A stretch of 64,000 bases of DNA, taken from JAZDCJ01 sp036311985 (GTDB lineage: Bacteria; Actinomycetota; Actinomycetes; Actinomycetales; Micrococcaceae). A program made the translations under genes and the position numbers. The notes beneath the pieces were generated by a model. The model ran no database searches, was not told where the DNA came from, and worked only from the letters and a program-made list of their open reading frames with translations. Position 1 is the first letter of the stretch, and the number at the start of each line of letters is the position of its first letter. Below are positions 1 to 7,461 of this stretch, one piece after another. The DNA lies in NCBI RefSeq assembly GCF_036311985.1, contig NZ_JAZDCJ010000013.1, one strand, 5' to 3'.

Positions 1-467
1 GGGCTCGCCGTCGCGCGTGGCGTACTGCTGGCGGTGTTCAGGCGCAGCCCGTCGCTTTCAAAGACGTCGCCGGGCCCGGGCACGGCGGCCCCGTCCCAGC
101 GGGCGCGGCGGATGAGCGCGTTGACGCGGGAGCGGACCTCGCGGACGGAGAAGGGCCGGGGCATGAAGTCGTCTGCGCCGGCGTCGAGCGCCTCGATCGC
201 GTCCCCGGTGCTGTCGTGGCTCGAGACGACGACGAGCAGGGCGTCGCTCGCGGCCCGGATCTGGCGTACCACAGCGGGCCCGTCGGCGTCGGGCAGGCAG
301 AGGTCGGCCACGACGAGGCCGGGCCGGGCGCGGGCCAGCAGCTTGGCGGCGTCACGCATCGTGGCGGCCTCGTGCACCGTGAACCCACCGAGCTCGAGAG
401 CGTCCCGAAGGCTCCCGCGCGCCTCGGCGTCGGCGTCCAGCACCACGGCCAGGCGGCCTTTGCCCAT
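1..467 (-). CDS. Response regulator, OmpR-like, truncated by the window edge
   Basis: Reads leftward from ATG at 467 behind a strong GGGGGAGGAAG ribosome site and is still open at position 1, so only about 155 N-terminal residues are present. The receiver shows an acidic pocket (VLDADAE), the predicted phospho-acceptor D55 in VVADLCLPDADG, a Ser in VVSS and the end motif MPRPF. The last is odd: the nearly invariant switch lysine (K-P-F) is an arginine, R104. After the receiver the sequence runs into VFESDGLRLN, the usual entry to an OmpR/PhoB winged-helix domain, which is cut off. It diverges from the sigma-factor locus at 728. Assignment as a transcriptional regulator rests on this partial linker. 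Confidence 0.75.
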   Translation of the reverse strand, partial: MGKGRLAVVLDADAEARGSLRDALELGGFTVHEAATMRDAAKLLARARPGLVVADLCLPDADGPAVVRQIRAASDALLVVVSSHDSTGDAIEALDAGADDFMPRPFSVREVRSRVNALIRRARWDGAAVPGPGDVFESDGLRLNTASSTPRATAS

Positions 468-727
468 GGTCTTCCTCCCCCAGGTCGTCTTCTCGGCCCC
501 GCTCCCCGGCGGGGCCCGCGCCGGGACCAGGCGTCCGGCGTCGTACCGGATCCTTTCAGCGCTTCCTTCAGGAAAGAGCCCAGTTCCGCTCGATGATGAC
601 GCCGGCTTTACACGGAATCCGCGCAAACCTTGAGGAAATCTTTCGTTTTGCGCGTCATACTCGTCGGGAAAGCAACTCTTTAGTGTGCGAGAGCCGTTGG
701 GGACGGCTCCGCACCGACGGAAGGACT
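468..727. other. Divergent intergenic region between regulator and sigma locus
   Basis: No gene seen. It holds an 8-bp perfect stem (GGCCCCGC at 495-502, GCGGGGCC at 509-516) in the leader of the leftward regulator, a copy of GCGTCCGGCGTCGTACCGG (531-549) that recurs exactly at 14721-14739, and one CTTGAGGAA element (629-637) matching the phased copies at 2390-2420. The stretch 600-680 is visibly less GC-rich and probably contains the promoters. Confidence 0.4.
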
Positions 728-2350
728 GTGTTCTTGGGGGATGTGGCCCAGACCGCCGCCGGGGACGTTCCCAACGGCCCCGGCGACGCCGAGCTGATCG
801 GCCGTGCCCGGGGCGGGGACGCCGCCGCCTTCGGCGAGCTCTTCCGCCACCACCGGGCCCGCGCCCTGGCGACGGCCCGGCACAAGCTCGACGACGCCTC
901 GCTCGCGGAGGACGTGGTCTCCGACGCGTTCGCGGCGATGCTCGGCGTGCTGCAGCGGGGTAAGGGGCCCGAGGAGGCGTTCGGCCCGTACCTGTGCACG
1001 GTGGTGGCCCGGATGTCGATGCGGCAGAACCTGCGCCGCAAGCGCGAGCGCCCCACGGAGGACGTGGCGCTGTTCGAGGCGGGCACGGAGCACGCGGACC
1101 CGGTGCTGGAGGGCTTCGAGGCGGGCGCGCGCGCGGAGGCGTTCCGGCCGCTGCCGGAGCGCTGGCAGCTGGTGCTGTGGCACCTGGAGATCGAGGGGGC
1201 CACGCCGGCGGAGGTCGCTCCGCTGCTGAGCCTGAGCCCGAACGCGGTCTCGGCGCTCGGCGTGCGGGCGCGGGACGGGCTGCGCACGGAGTACCTGCAG
1301 GCGCACGTGGGCCGCGGGGCGCGGAACCAATGCGGGCAGTCCCGGCAGCTGGGCGCGTACGCTCGCTCCCGGCTGGGGGCCCGGGCACGGCGGAGCTTCG
1401 AGCGGCACCTGGAATCGTACGCACGTTGTACGGCGGCGCTGGTCCACGTGAACGACGTCGGGGCGGGCCTGCGCGGGGTCGTCGCCCCGCTCTTCCCAGG
1501 GCCTGGGCGGCGCGGGCTGGCTGGGCGGCGGCGCGGTGTCCGCGGCCGCGGGATCCGCCGCGGGCGGCGCGGGCGCTGCGTCGCTCGGCATCGCTACCGG
1601 GTCCGCGGCTGGCGCCACGCCGCTGGGCACGTCCGGCGGCGCCGGCGGGACCGGGGCGGGCGGTAGTGCCGGCGTCGGCGCCGGCGCCAGCGCGGGCGCC
1701 TCGAGTGCGGCCGGGGCGGGGGTCGGGGCCCTCGCGGCCTCGGTGCCGCTCGTGGCCGGCGTCGCGGCGGTGTCGCTGTTGGCGGCCGGTCTCGCCTTCG
1801 GCCTGTCCCGGCAGCCGGCACCGCCACCGTCACCGTCACCGTCACCGGCATCATCGAGTTCCGCGGACCCCTCCTCGTCGCCGATCCCACGGCCGGCGTC
1901 AACCCCGGCGCCCTCCGCCTCTCCGGCGGAGACGGTGCCCCCTCAGATGTCGGCGGCGCGGCCGACGGTCGGCGTCGAGCCGCCTCCTCCCCCGGGTGAG
2001 GCTCCGTCGAATCCGGCCGCGTCGACCGACGTGGGCCCGTCCTCTCGAGCTCCACGGCGGTAGGCCCCTCGACCCTCCCGGTCCAGCCGAGTCCTCATGC
2101 CTCGACGAGCGCGCCGACGACGAGCCGCTCGTCATCCGCGACCGCGCCTCGTCCGACGGCGGCCCCGTCGCCGACGGTGACGCCCAGCGCCAGTCCGACG
2201 CCGACCGTCGTGCCGTCGGCCACCGCGGAACCGAGCACACCGCCGACTGCGGAGCCCACGGTTCCTCCGACCACTGAGCCGTCGCCGGGGCCGGACGTCT
2301 GCAGCCCATGGTGGCACCCGTTGTGCTGGCTGGACTGGTTCCTGCCCTGA
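728..2350 (+). pseudogene. ECF sigma factor fused to a zinc-finger/TM/proline-rich tail, with two frame breaks
   Basis: The preferred start is GTG 728, behind GGAAGGA. Residues about 20-185 are a sigma-70 family ECF factor: region 2 (GDAELIGRARGGDAAAF, SLAEDVVSDAF) and region 4 (LPERWQLVLWHLEIEG, EVAPLLSLSPNAVSA). A zf-HC2-like segment follows, then a Gly/Ala-rich region, one membrane helix (VPLVAGVAAVSLLAAGLAFG) and a Ser/Pro/Thr tail with a GTCACC hexanucleotide run, ending PWWHPLCWLDWFLP at 2350. Keeping this architecture requires leaving frame near 1496 (one extra C in a CCC run) and returning near 2040 (one missing base). The finger's first Cys of H-x3-C-x2-C is Tyr (HLESYARC). The family normally acts as a sigma factor with a built-in membrane anti-sigma part. 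Decayed gene versus sequencing indels cannot be settled here. Confidence 0.65.
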
Positions 2351-2389
2351 CGCCCGGCCTTGAGGAAGGCATTGGTTGCCCGGGCGAAT

Positions 2390-2420
2390 CTTGAGCCTTT
2401 CTTGAGGAAGTCTTGAGCCT
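2390..2420 (+). promoter_or_regulatory. Three CTTGAG direct repeats in 11-bp phase (candidate operator)
   Basis: CTTGAG begins at 2390, 2401 and 2412, exactly 11 bp apart, so all three lie on one face of the helix. A fourth copy (CTTGAGGAA) is at 2359 and a fifth at 629 before the sigma locus. Head-to-tail half-sites at about 11 bp are what dimeric OmpR/PhoB-family regulators bind. The site is 30 bp upstream of the Hpt-like gene and faces the OmpR-type gene at 2853-3680. Which protein binds is inference. Confidence 0.45.
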
Positions 2421-2451
2421 CCGATGTGGCCGAATGGACGACCATTGATCC

Positions 2452-2877
2452 ATGGAGGATCTCGAGGCGCCACGCGCCGCCCCGCGGGAGCGGAAGCTCG
2501 TGGAGTGCCCCCTCCTGGTGAGCCTCGTCGACGAGCTCGGCCTGGAGCCCGTGATCCGCTGCATCGATTCCTTCACCCGGATGTGGGGCGGCCGCTGCGA
2601 GCGGCTGGAGCGGGCCGTTGTGGAGCGGGACGCGGACGCGGGCATGGACGCCGCGCTGTCCCTGAAGTCGGGTGCCGCGATGCTGGGCGCGCTGCCGCTG
2701 GCTTCCCTCGCGCAGGAGATGCACGCGGCCGCCCGGGCCGCTGGATGCACGGGGCTCTGGACGCCGGCGGAGCGGTTGTTGACGACGCTGCAGGGGCTGG
2801 GCAGCGCGACGGCCGTGGAGCTGGATGCGATTGCTACCCGCGAGGGCGGGGACTACCGGGGCAGCGCGGCGCGGTAG
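2452..2877 (+). CDS. Hpt-like protein without the phospho-accepting histidine
   Basis: 141 aa, starting at ATG 2452 with only a weak ribosome site. The helical segment ALSLKSGAAMLGALPLASLA (residues 68-87) lines up with the Hpt signature A-H-x-L-K-G-x-x-x-x-x-G-A, but the histidine position is Leu69 and Gly73 of the LKG is Ser. The flanking regions are predicted helices rich in Ala, Leu and Glu, as expected of a four-helix Hpt bundle. It cannot carry phosphate by the usual chemistry, so it may be a binding or sequestering partner of a receiver domain. The 3' end overlaps by 25 bp, convergently, the OmpR-type gene at 2853-3680, consistent with a functional link. Confidence 0.55.
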   Translation: MEDLEAPRAAPRERKLVECPLLVSLVDELGLEPVIRCIDSFTRMWGGRCERLERAVVERDADAGMDAALSLKSGAAMLGALPLASLAQEMHAAARAAGCTGLWTPAERLLTTLQGLGSATAVELDAIATREGGDYRGSAAR

Positions 2878-3680
2878 CCGATTCCGCGGACGGTTTCGAC
2901 CCAACGGGGTTCTCGGGCGTCGTCGCCGAGCTTGCGGCGCAGGTTGCCCAGGTGCACTTCGATGCTCCGCTCGTCGGAGCCTGAGACGAACGTCCCGGCG
3001 TCGTGGTCCTCGTCGCGGAGGCGGCGGACCAGGTCGGCCTTGCTGGAGACCACGCGGCCGCGCTCGAGGATGGTCTGCAGCAGCAGGAACTCGGTGGGCG
3101 TGAGCTGCACTTCCGTGCCCTCGCGATCCACACGGTAGAGCGCGGGCTGCAGCACGAGTCCGTTGAGCTGGAGCGCGCTGCCCTCGGCCACGTCGACTGA
3201 GGCTCCCACCACCGGCGCGACCGGGGCCGCGCTCGGGGCGGCTGACGCCGTGGCAACGGATCCCTCAGTCGCCACGGTCGAGGTCGGCACCGGAGCGTCG
3301 TCGGCTGCCGCCGTGCGTCGGCGCATGATGGCGTCCACCCGGGCGCGCAGCTCGCGGGGGCTGAACGGCTTGGTCAGGTAGTCGTCGGCGCCCATCTCGA
3401 GCCCTAGGACGGTGTCGATCTCGTCGGTCCGGGCGGTCAGCATGACGATGTGCGCGTCGGAACCCCGGCGAATGCGCCGAGCCACCTCAAAGCCGTCGAT
3501 GTCGGGCAGCCCGAGATCCAGGGTGACCAGGTCCGGAGACTGGGCGGCCGCGAGCTCAACGCCCTCGAGACCGGTCGATGCCGGGTGGACTTCAAAGCCG
3601 GAGCTCTGGAGGACTGCTTCGAGCAGTCCCCGGATGTCCTCGTCGTCCTCGACGACGACTGCAACCCTACGTTCGTCCAC
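2853..3680 (-). CDS. OmpR/PhoB-family response regulator
   Basis: 275 aa from GTG 3680 (GGGGGAACT just upstream). The receiver is complete: acidic pair EDDED (11-15), phospho-acceptor D55 in LVTLDLGLPDIDG, T82 in MLTART and switch lysine K104 in YLTKPF. A roughly 50-residue Ala/Pro/Val linker joins it to a winged-helix domain (residues about 175-275: VQLTPTEFLLLQTILERG, then SIEVHLGNLRRKLGDD and the C-terminal VRGIGYRAA), the standard DNA-binding fold of the family. No cognate kinase is adjacent. The 3' end overlaps the Hpt-like gene, and phased CTTGAG repeats upstream of that gene are a plausible target. Confidence 0.9.
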   Translation of the reverse strand: MDERRVAVVVEDDEDIRGLLEAVLQSSGFEVHPASTGLEGVELAAAQSPDLVTLDLGLPDIDGFEVARRIRRGSDAHIVMLTARTDEIDTVLGLEMGADDYLTKPFSPRELRARVDAIMRRRTAAADDAPVPTSTVATEGSVATASAAPSAAPVAPVVGASVDVAEGSALQLNGLVLQPALYRVDREGTEVQLTPTEFLLLQTILERGRVVSSKADLVRRLRDEDHDAGTFVSGSDERSIEVHLGNLRRKLGDDAREPRWVETVRGIGYRAALPR

Positions 3681-3753
3681 AGTTCCCCCTACAAGAAGAT
3701 TTCCCTAGGCCATGGTATACGCAGGCGGCGCCACTCGGGGGAGGCGACCCTGG

Positions 3754-4368
3754 TCATCGACAGGGCGGTCGGTTCGGGATGCCGGCCTTGGCCTCCAGGG
3801 CGAAAGGGTCCTCAGACGTCGGTCCGCCCTCGAACGGACGCCGGTGAAGCCAACGTGGCCCGAATGCACTGATGGTGAGCTGGCGCGCCTCGTCGGCTCC
3901 CGTCTCGTCGAAGTCGAAGACCAGCCTCTCTTCACCGCCGCCTGGAACCACTTCGCGCACGAATTCGATGTCCAACCACGAATCGCCGAGGTGTTCGACC
4001 TTGCCCCGCCCCCATTCCACGACGGTCACGGCGTCGGCCAGCGTTGACTCCAGGTCGATGTCGTCGACGTCGGCAGGCGAGGCGAGCCGATACGCGTCGA
4101 CGTGGACAAGATCTGGGCCCCCGCTGGACGAACGATGAATCCGGGACAGGACGAAGGTCGGGGAGATCACGGCTTCGCCAACCCCCAATCCATCTCCGAG
4201 GCCCTGTGTGAAGGTGGTCTTTCCGGCCCCGAGGGGCCCGGTGAGTATCAGCAGGTCGCCGTGAACCAGGTACGGGGCCAGCGACCGGGCAAGCGAGGCC
4301 GTGGTCTCGGCGCCGCTCGTTGAAACGTCGGCGACCCACACTGGAGTCGCGGGGCCGGGATCACACAT
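3754..4368 (-). CDS. tsaE: tRNA threonylcarbamoyladenosine biosynthesis ATPase TsaE
   Basis: 204 aa. TsaE is the ATPase that works with TsaB and TsaD to install t6A at position 37 of ANN-decoding tRNAs in the cytoplasm. Visible motifs are Walker A GPLGAGKTTFTQGLG, the SPTF segment, HVDAYRL and VVEWG, all diagnostic. The ATG at 4368 overlaps the alr stop by 8 bp (ATGTGTGA), so the two are translationally coupled. The last 35 or so residues extend past the conserved domain. tsaB, rimI and tsaD, often next in actinobacteria, are not adjacent; the OmpR-type regulator follows instead. Confidence 0.93.
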   Translation of the reverse strand: MCDPGPATPVWVADVSTSGAETTASLARSLAPYLVHGDLLILTGPLGAGKTTFTQGLGDGLGVGEAVISPTFVLSRIHRSSSGGPDLVHVDAYRLASPADVDDIDLESTLADAVTVVEWGRGKVEHLGDSWLDIEFVREVVPGGGEERLVFDFDETGADEARQLTISAFGPRWLHRRPFEGGPTSEDPFALEAKAGIPNRPPCR

Positions 4369-5551
4369 CCGTAGGCCCCCACGAGCCGCGGACGTACTTG
4401 CGGGGCACTCGTGTCGAGATGCGCGTAACGATCTCGTAGTTGATCGTTCCGGCTGCCTTGGCCCACTCGTCAGCCGACGGGCCGTCGGGGCCGAAGAGTA
4501 CGGCTTCCTCGCCGATCAGCTCGTCCGGGTCAACGTCGCCCACATCGACGACGAACTGGTCCATCGCAATTCGGCCACAGCTTCGATAGACGGAACCTCC
4601 CATCAGCACCGGCCCGCCGACGGACGCGCGCGGAACACCGTCACCGTAGCCGAGCGGGATCAGGGCCAAGGTCGTGGGGCCTTGCGTCCTATAGGTCAAC
4701 CCGTAGGAGACGCCTTGACCGGCGGGTACCCGCTTCGCGTTCGCGATACGCGCGCTCAGCCGCATGGCCGGCCTCAAGCCCAAGTCGTCCGATGACTGGT
4801 CCGCGAACGGACTCAATCCGTACATCCCGAGCCCGAAGCGAACGAGATCGAAGTGCGCGTCAGGCCGTGAGAGCGTGGCGGGAGTGTTGGCGGCATGCCG
4901 GACTTCGATGTCGAATCCGGCGTCCTCGGCGAGTGCGATGGACTCGCGAAAGACATCCAACTGCTCATCGGTTTCCTTGCGGTCGGGTTCGTCGGCAACC
5001 GCGAGGTGGGTAAAGACTCCGACGACCCGCAGGAGGCCGGCGTCCTGCAACTCGTTGGCGGCGTCCAACAACTGTTCCCAACGGTCGGCGGGGCAACCGT
5101 TTCTCCCGAGGCCTGTGTCGATCTTGAGGTGCACCCTGGCTGGTTGGGCGGCTTCGCGGGCAGCCGCTGCGACATGGTCAAGTTCCCATCCGGAGACGCC
5201 GAGGTCAACGTCGTTGAGGATCGCCTCCGCGAAAGGGGACTCGATCGTGTGAAGCCAGGCCAAAGCAGGCGTCGTGATGCCGGCCTTCCGCACGTCGATG
5301 GCCTCTTGGACATGGGCGAACCCCAACCAGCCGGCACCCGCTTGGACTGCGGATCGGGCGATGGGAAGGACCCCGTGCCCATAGGCATCGGCCTTGACGA
5401 CTGCCATGACCTGCGCTGGCGCCGCGAGTTGTACGGCGCGTTGGATGTTGTGGCGGACGGCATCCAAGTCGATCGTTGCCATGCGGCCGCACACGTCGGG
5501 GCCGTGGATCCGGGTCGATGCGTCGGCGGTCAAGGGCTCGTCTATCATCAC
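4361..5551 (-). CDS. alr: Alanine racemase
   Basis: 396 aa; ATG 5551 or 5548 (two Met codons in a row). PLP enzyme interconverting L- and D-alanine for peptidoglycan. The PLP lysine lies in VMAVVKADAYGHG and the catalytic tyrosine in GVSYGLTYRT, on opposite faces of the dimer as is known for the family; the alpha/beta barrel is followed by a C-terminal beta domain ending VPRKYVRG. It sits in the conserved glmS-acpS-nnr-alr-tsaE order, 132 bp after nnr, and overlaps tsaE. Length and motifs are normal. Confidence 0.95.
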   Translation of the reverse strand: MMIDEPLTADASTRIHGPDVCGRMATIDLDAVRHNIQRAVQLAAPAQVMAVVKADAYGHGVLPIARSAVQAGAGWLGFAHVQEAIDVRKAGITTPALAWLHTIESPFAEAILNDVDLGVSGWELDHVAAAAREAAQPARVHLKIDTGLGRNGCPADRWEQLLDAANELQDAGLLRVVGVFTHLAVADEPDRKETDEQLDVFRESIALAEDAGFDIEVRHAANTPATLSRPDAHFDLVRFGLGMYGLSPFADQSSDDLGLRPAMRLSARIANAKRVPAGQGVSYGLTYRTQGPTTLALIPLGYGDGVPRASVGGPVLMGGSVYRSCGRIAMDQFVVDVGDVDPDELIGEEAVLFGPDGPSADEWAKAAGTINYEIVTRISTRVPRKYVRGSWGPTDV

Positions 5552-5683
5552 AGGTCCATTGTCGCAGGCCGGGGACAGGAACCGCCTCGAGGGCGGTGGA
5601 GTGGTCCCCGGGGTCGTGCCTGCCTGCGTTGATGGCTCCCGGAGCCGGGGGTTGCGGCTGCGAGTCCGCAGTCGTGCTCGGTT

Positions 5684-7093
5684 TCATCGGATGTGTTCAG
5701 CCAGGAGGCTTGCTCCGAAGCCCCTCTCTCCGAGGGCACCGGCCGCTGCGCCGCACTTTCCGATGGCGATGCCGGCCGAAACCACGACGTCTTCCGGCGA
5801 GCGTAGTTCACCCATGGTGGCCATGACCGCGCCAAGCACCCCCGTCAAGACATCACCGGAGCCGGCCGTGGCCAGCCGGGACGATCCTCCGCGAAAGACG
5901 TGCGTTGTTCCGTCCGGTGAGGCGCAGACCGTCGTCGGGCCCTTGAGCAGGACCGCCGAGCCGTAGAGCCTGCTGACCACGCGGGCCCACTTCAGGGGAT
6001 CCGACTCGACGCCATGCCGGTCGACGGCGAATCCGGCTTTCCTCAAGAGGCGCGATGCCTCACCGGCATGCGGAGTCAGGATGGCGTTCCACCGCCCGTC
6101 CCCCGGTTCCACGACATCAAGCGCGCTCGCGTCGACGACGATCGGGAGGCCGGACTCCAAGGCAACCCTGACGCGGCGGATCTGGCATGCGTCGTCGCCG
6201 ATTCCCGGGCCGACGGCCCACGCCTGGACCCGGTCCCCTTCCCGGACGAGTGGAACCGCTTCCGGGACGGCCCGGAGCACGGCGTCCTGCGAACCACCGG
6301 CCGCGATCCTCAGAAGCCCCAGGCCCGTGTTGACGGCGGCTGTGGCGCTGAGGACCGCCGCCCCCGGATAGCGCGACGATCCTGCGACGAGACCGAGGAC
6401 GCCGCGCGTGTACTTGTGGTCTCCGGGCTGAGGCCGGGGCACCGCCGCGCACACGTCCGCCAACTCGACGACCTGCAGCTCGGGGTTCCCCAGATGGGGG
6501 CCCAATCCGATGTCGACGACTTCGATGCGTCCCGCCGCCAGATGGCCCGGCCCCACGGCGAGGCCGGTCTTCAGTCCTCCGAAGGTCACCGTCAGGTCTG
6601 CCGCTAGCACGTTCCCATCGGCCCCACCGGTATCCGCGTCGACGCCCGAGGGGAGGTCGCAGGCGACCAACGCTGCGCCGGCGGGCACGGTGGGGAGGTC
6701 GATGCCGCCCCGGGCACCGGTTCCCAGGACGGCGTCGACGACGACCTCCGTGCCGGCAGGGATCATCTGGACCGTCAGGATCCGGCCGCCGGCGCCCCGA
6801 TAGGCCTCGAGCGCCTCCGCGTGGGCGGTGCCGCGGATCAGGAGGGCGCCGCAGGCGGCTCCCCGGCGGGCCAGCTCCGCGAGGGCGTAGAGTCCGTCTC
6901 CCCCGTTGTTGCCGGGACCGATGAGGCCGACCACCCGGGCCCCGTAGACCCCGCCGCGGCGCTGGACCAGTAGGCGTGCCGTGTGGACGGCCAGCCCGTG
7001 GGCGGCGCGTCTCATCAGCGCCGGACCCTCGCCGCGCTCGAGGAGCGGCTTCTCCGCCTCGCGGATCCGCGTTCCGGTCCAGGCGGGGATCAC
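5684..7093 (-). CDS. nnr: Bifunctional NAD(P)HX epimerase/dehydratase
   Basis: 469 aa. Repairs hydrated NAD(P)H: the N-terminal YjeF domain epimerises R/S-NAD(P)HX and the C-terminal ribokinase-like domain dehydrates S-NAD(P)HX with ADP. The N-domain carries GPGNNGGDGLYALAEL (about residues 55-70); the C-domain has TPHAGEASRLL and the nucleotide-binding GSGDVLTGVLGA. GTG 7093 is chosen because it follows the acpS stop by 2 bp and opens with IPAWTGTRIREAEKPLL, the usual N-terminus. The antisense frame is also long and open here, but it is only a GC-composition shadow. Confidence 0.93.
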   Translation of the reverse strand: MIPAWTGTRIREAEKPLLERGEGPALMRRAAHGLAVHTARLLVQRRGGVYGARVVGLIGPGNNGGDGLYALAELARRGAACGALLIRGTAHAEALEAYRGAGGRILTVQMIPAGTEVVVDAVLGTGARGGIDLPTVPAGAALVACDLPSGVDADTGGADGNVLAADLTVTFGGLKTGLAVGPGHLAAGRIEVVDIGLGPHLGNPELQVVELADVCAAVPRPQPGDHKYTRGVLGLVAGSSRYPGAAVLSATAAVNTGLGLLRIAAGGSQDAVLRAVPEAVPLVREGDRVQAWAVGPGIGDDACQIRRVRVALESGLPIVVDASALDVVEPGDGRWNAILTPHAGEASRLLRKAGFAVDRHGVESDPLKWARVVSRLYGSAVLLKGPTTVCASPDGTTHVFRGGSSRLATAGSGDVLTGVLGAVMATMGELRSPEDVVVSAGIAIGKCGAAAGALGERGFGASLLAEHIR

Positions 7094-7095
7094 GG

Positions 7096-7446
7096 CTACT
7101 TCTCGGCGATGACCATGGCCGTGGCCAGGTCGCCGTCGTGGCTCAGGGACAGGTGCCAGTGCAGCACGCCCTTGCGGGCCGCTGCCTCCGCCACCGTGCC
7201 ATCCATCATCACGTGCGGGTCGCCCGCGGCATCCACGACCACTTGGCAGTGCTGCCAGTTCATGCCCACGGGCGCACCGAGGGCCTTGGCGACGGCCTCC
7301 TTGGCCGCGAAGCGGGCCGCGAGCGAGCGGACGTTCAGGCCCCGCTCGGCCGGCACAAACAGGCGCTCGCGCAGCGCGGGCGTCCGCTCCAGTTGCTCCC
7401 TGAAGCGGGACACCTGCACCACGTCGACGCCGATCCCGACGATCAC
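7096..7446 (-). CDS. acpS: Holo-[acyl-carrier-protein] synthase
   Basis: 116 aa. Transfers the 4'-phosphopantetheine arm from CoA to apo-ACP. Magnesium-binding residues are visible in GIGVDVVQVSRF and FAAKEAVAKALG, and the C-terminal strand LHWHLSLSHDGDLATA is typical. It lies 15 bp after glmS and 2 bp before nnr on the same strand, so a single transcript is likely. The divergent neighbour coaA supplies the CoA that it consumes. Length is normal for the family. Confidence 0.95.
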   Translation of the reverse strand: MIVGIGVDVVQVSRFREQLERTPALRERLFVPAERGLNVRSLAARFAAKEAVAKALGAPVGMNWQHCQVVVDAAGDPHVMMDGTVAEAAARKGVLHWHLSLSHDGDLATAMVIAEK

Positions 7447-7461
7447 TGCCAGGCCCGTCCC

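Noticed and set aside
1817..1848. GTCACC hexanucleotide run
   Set aside because: It encodes the Pro-Ser repeats of the sigma-fusion tail and is explained by coding; not treated as an independent repeat element.
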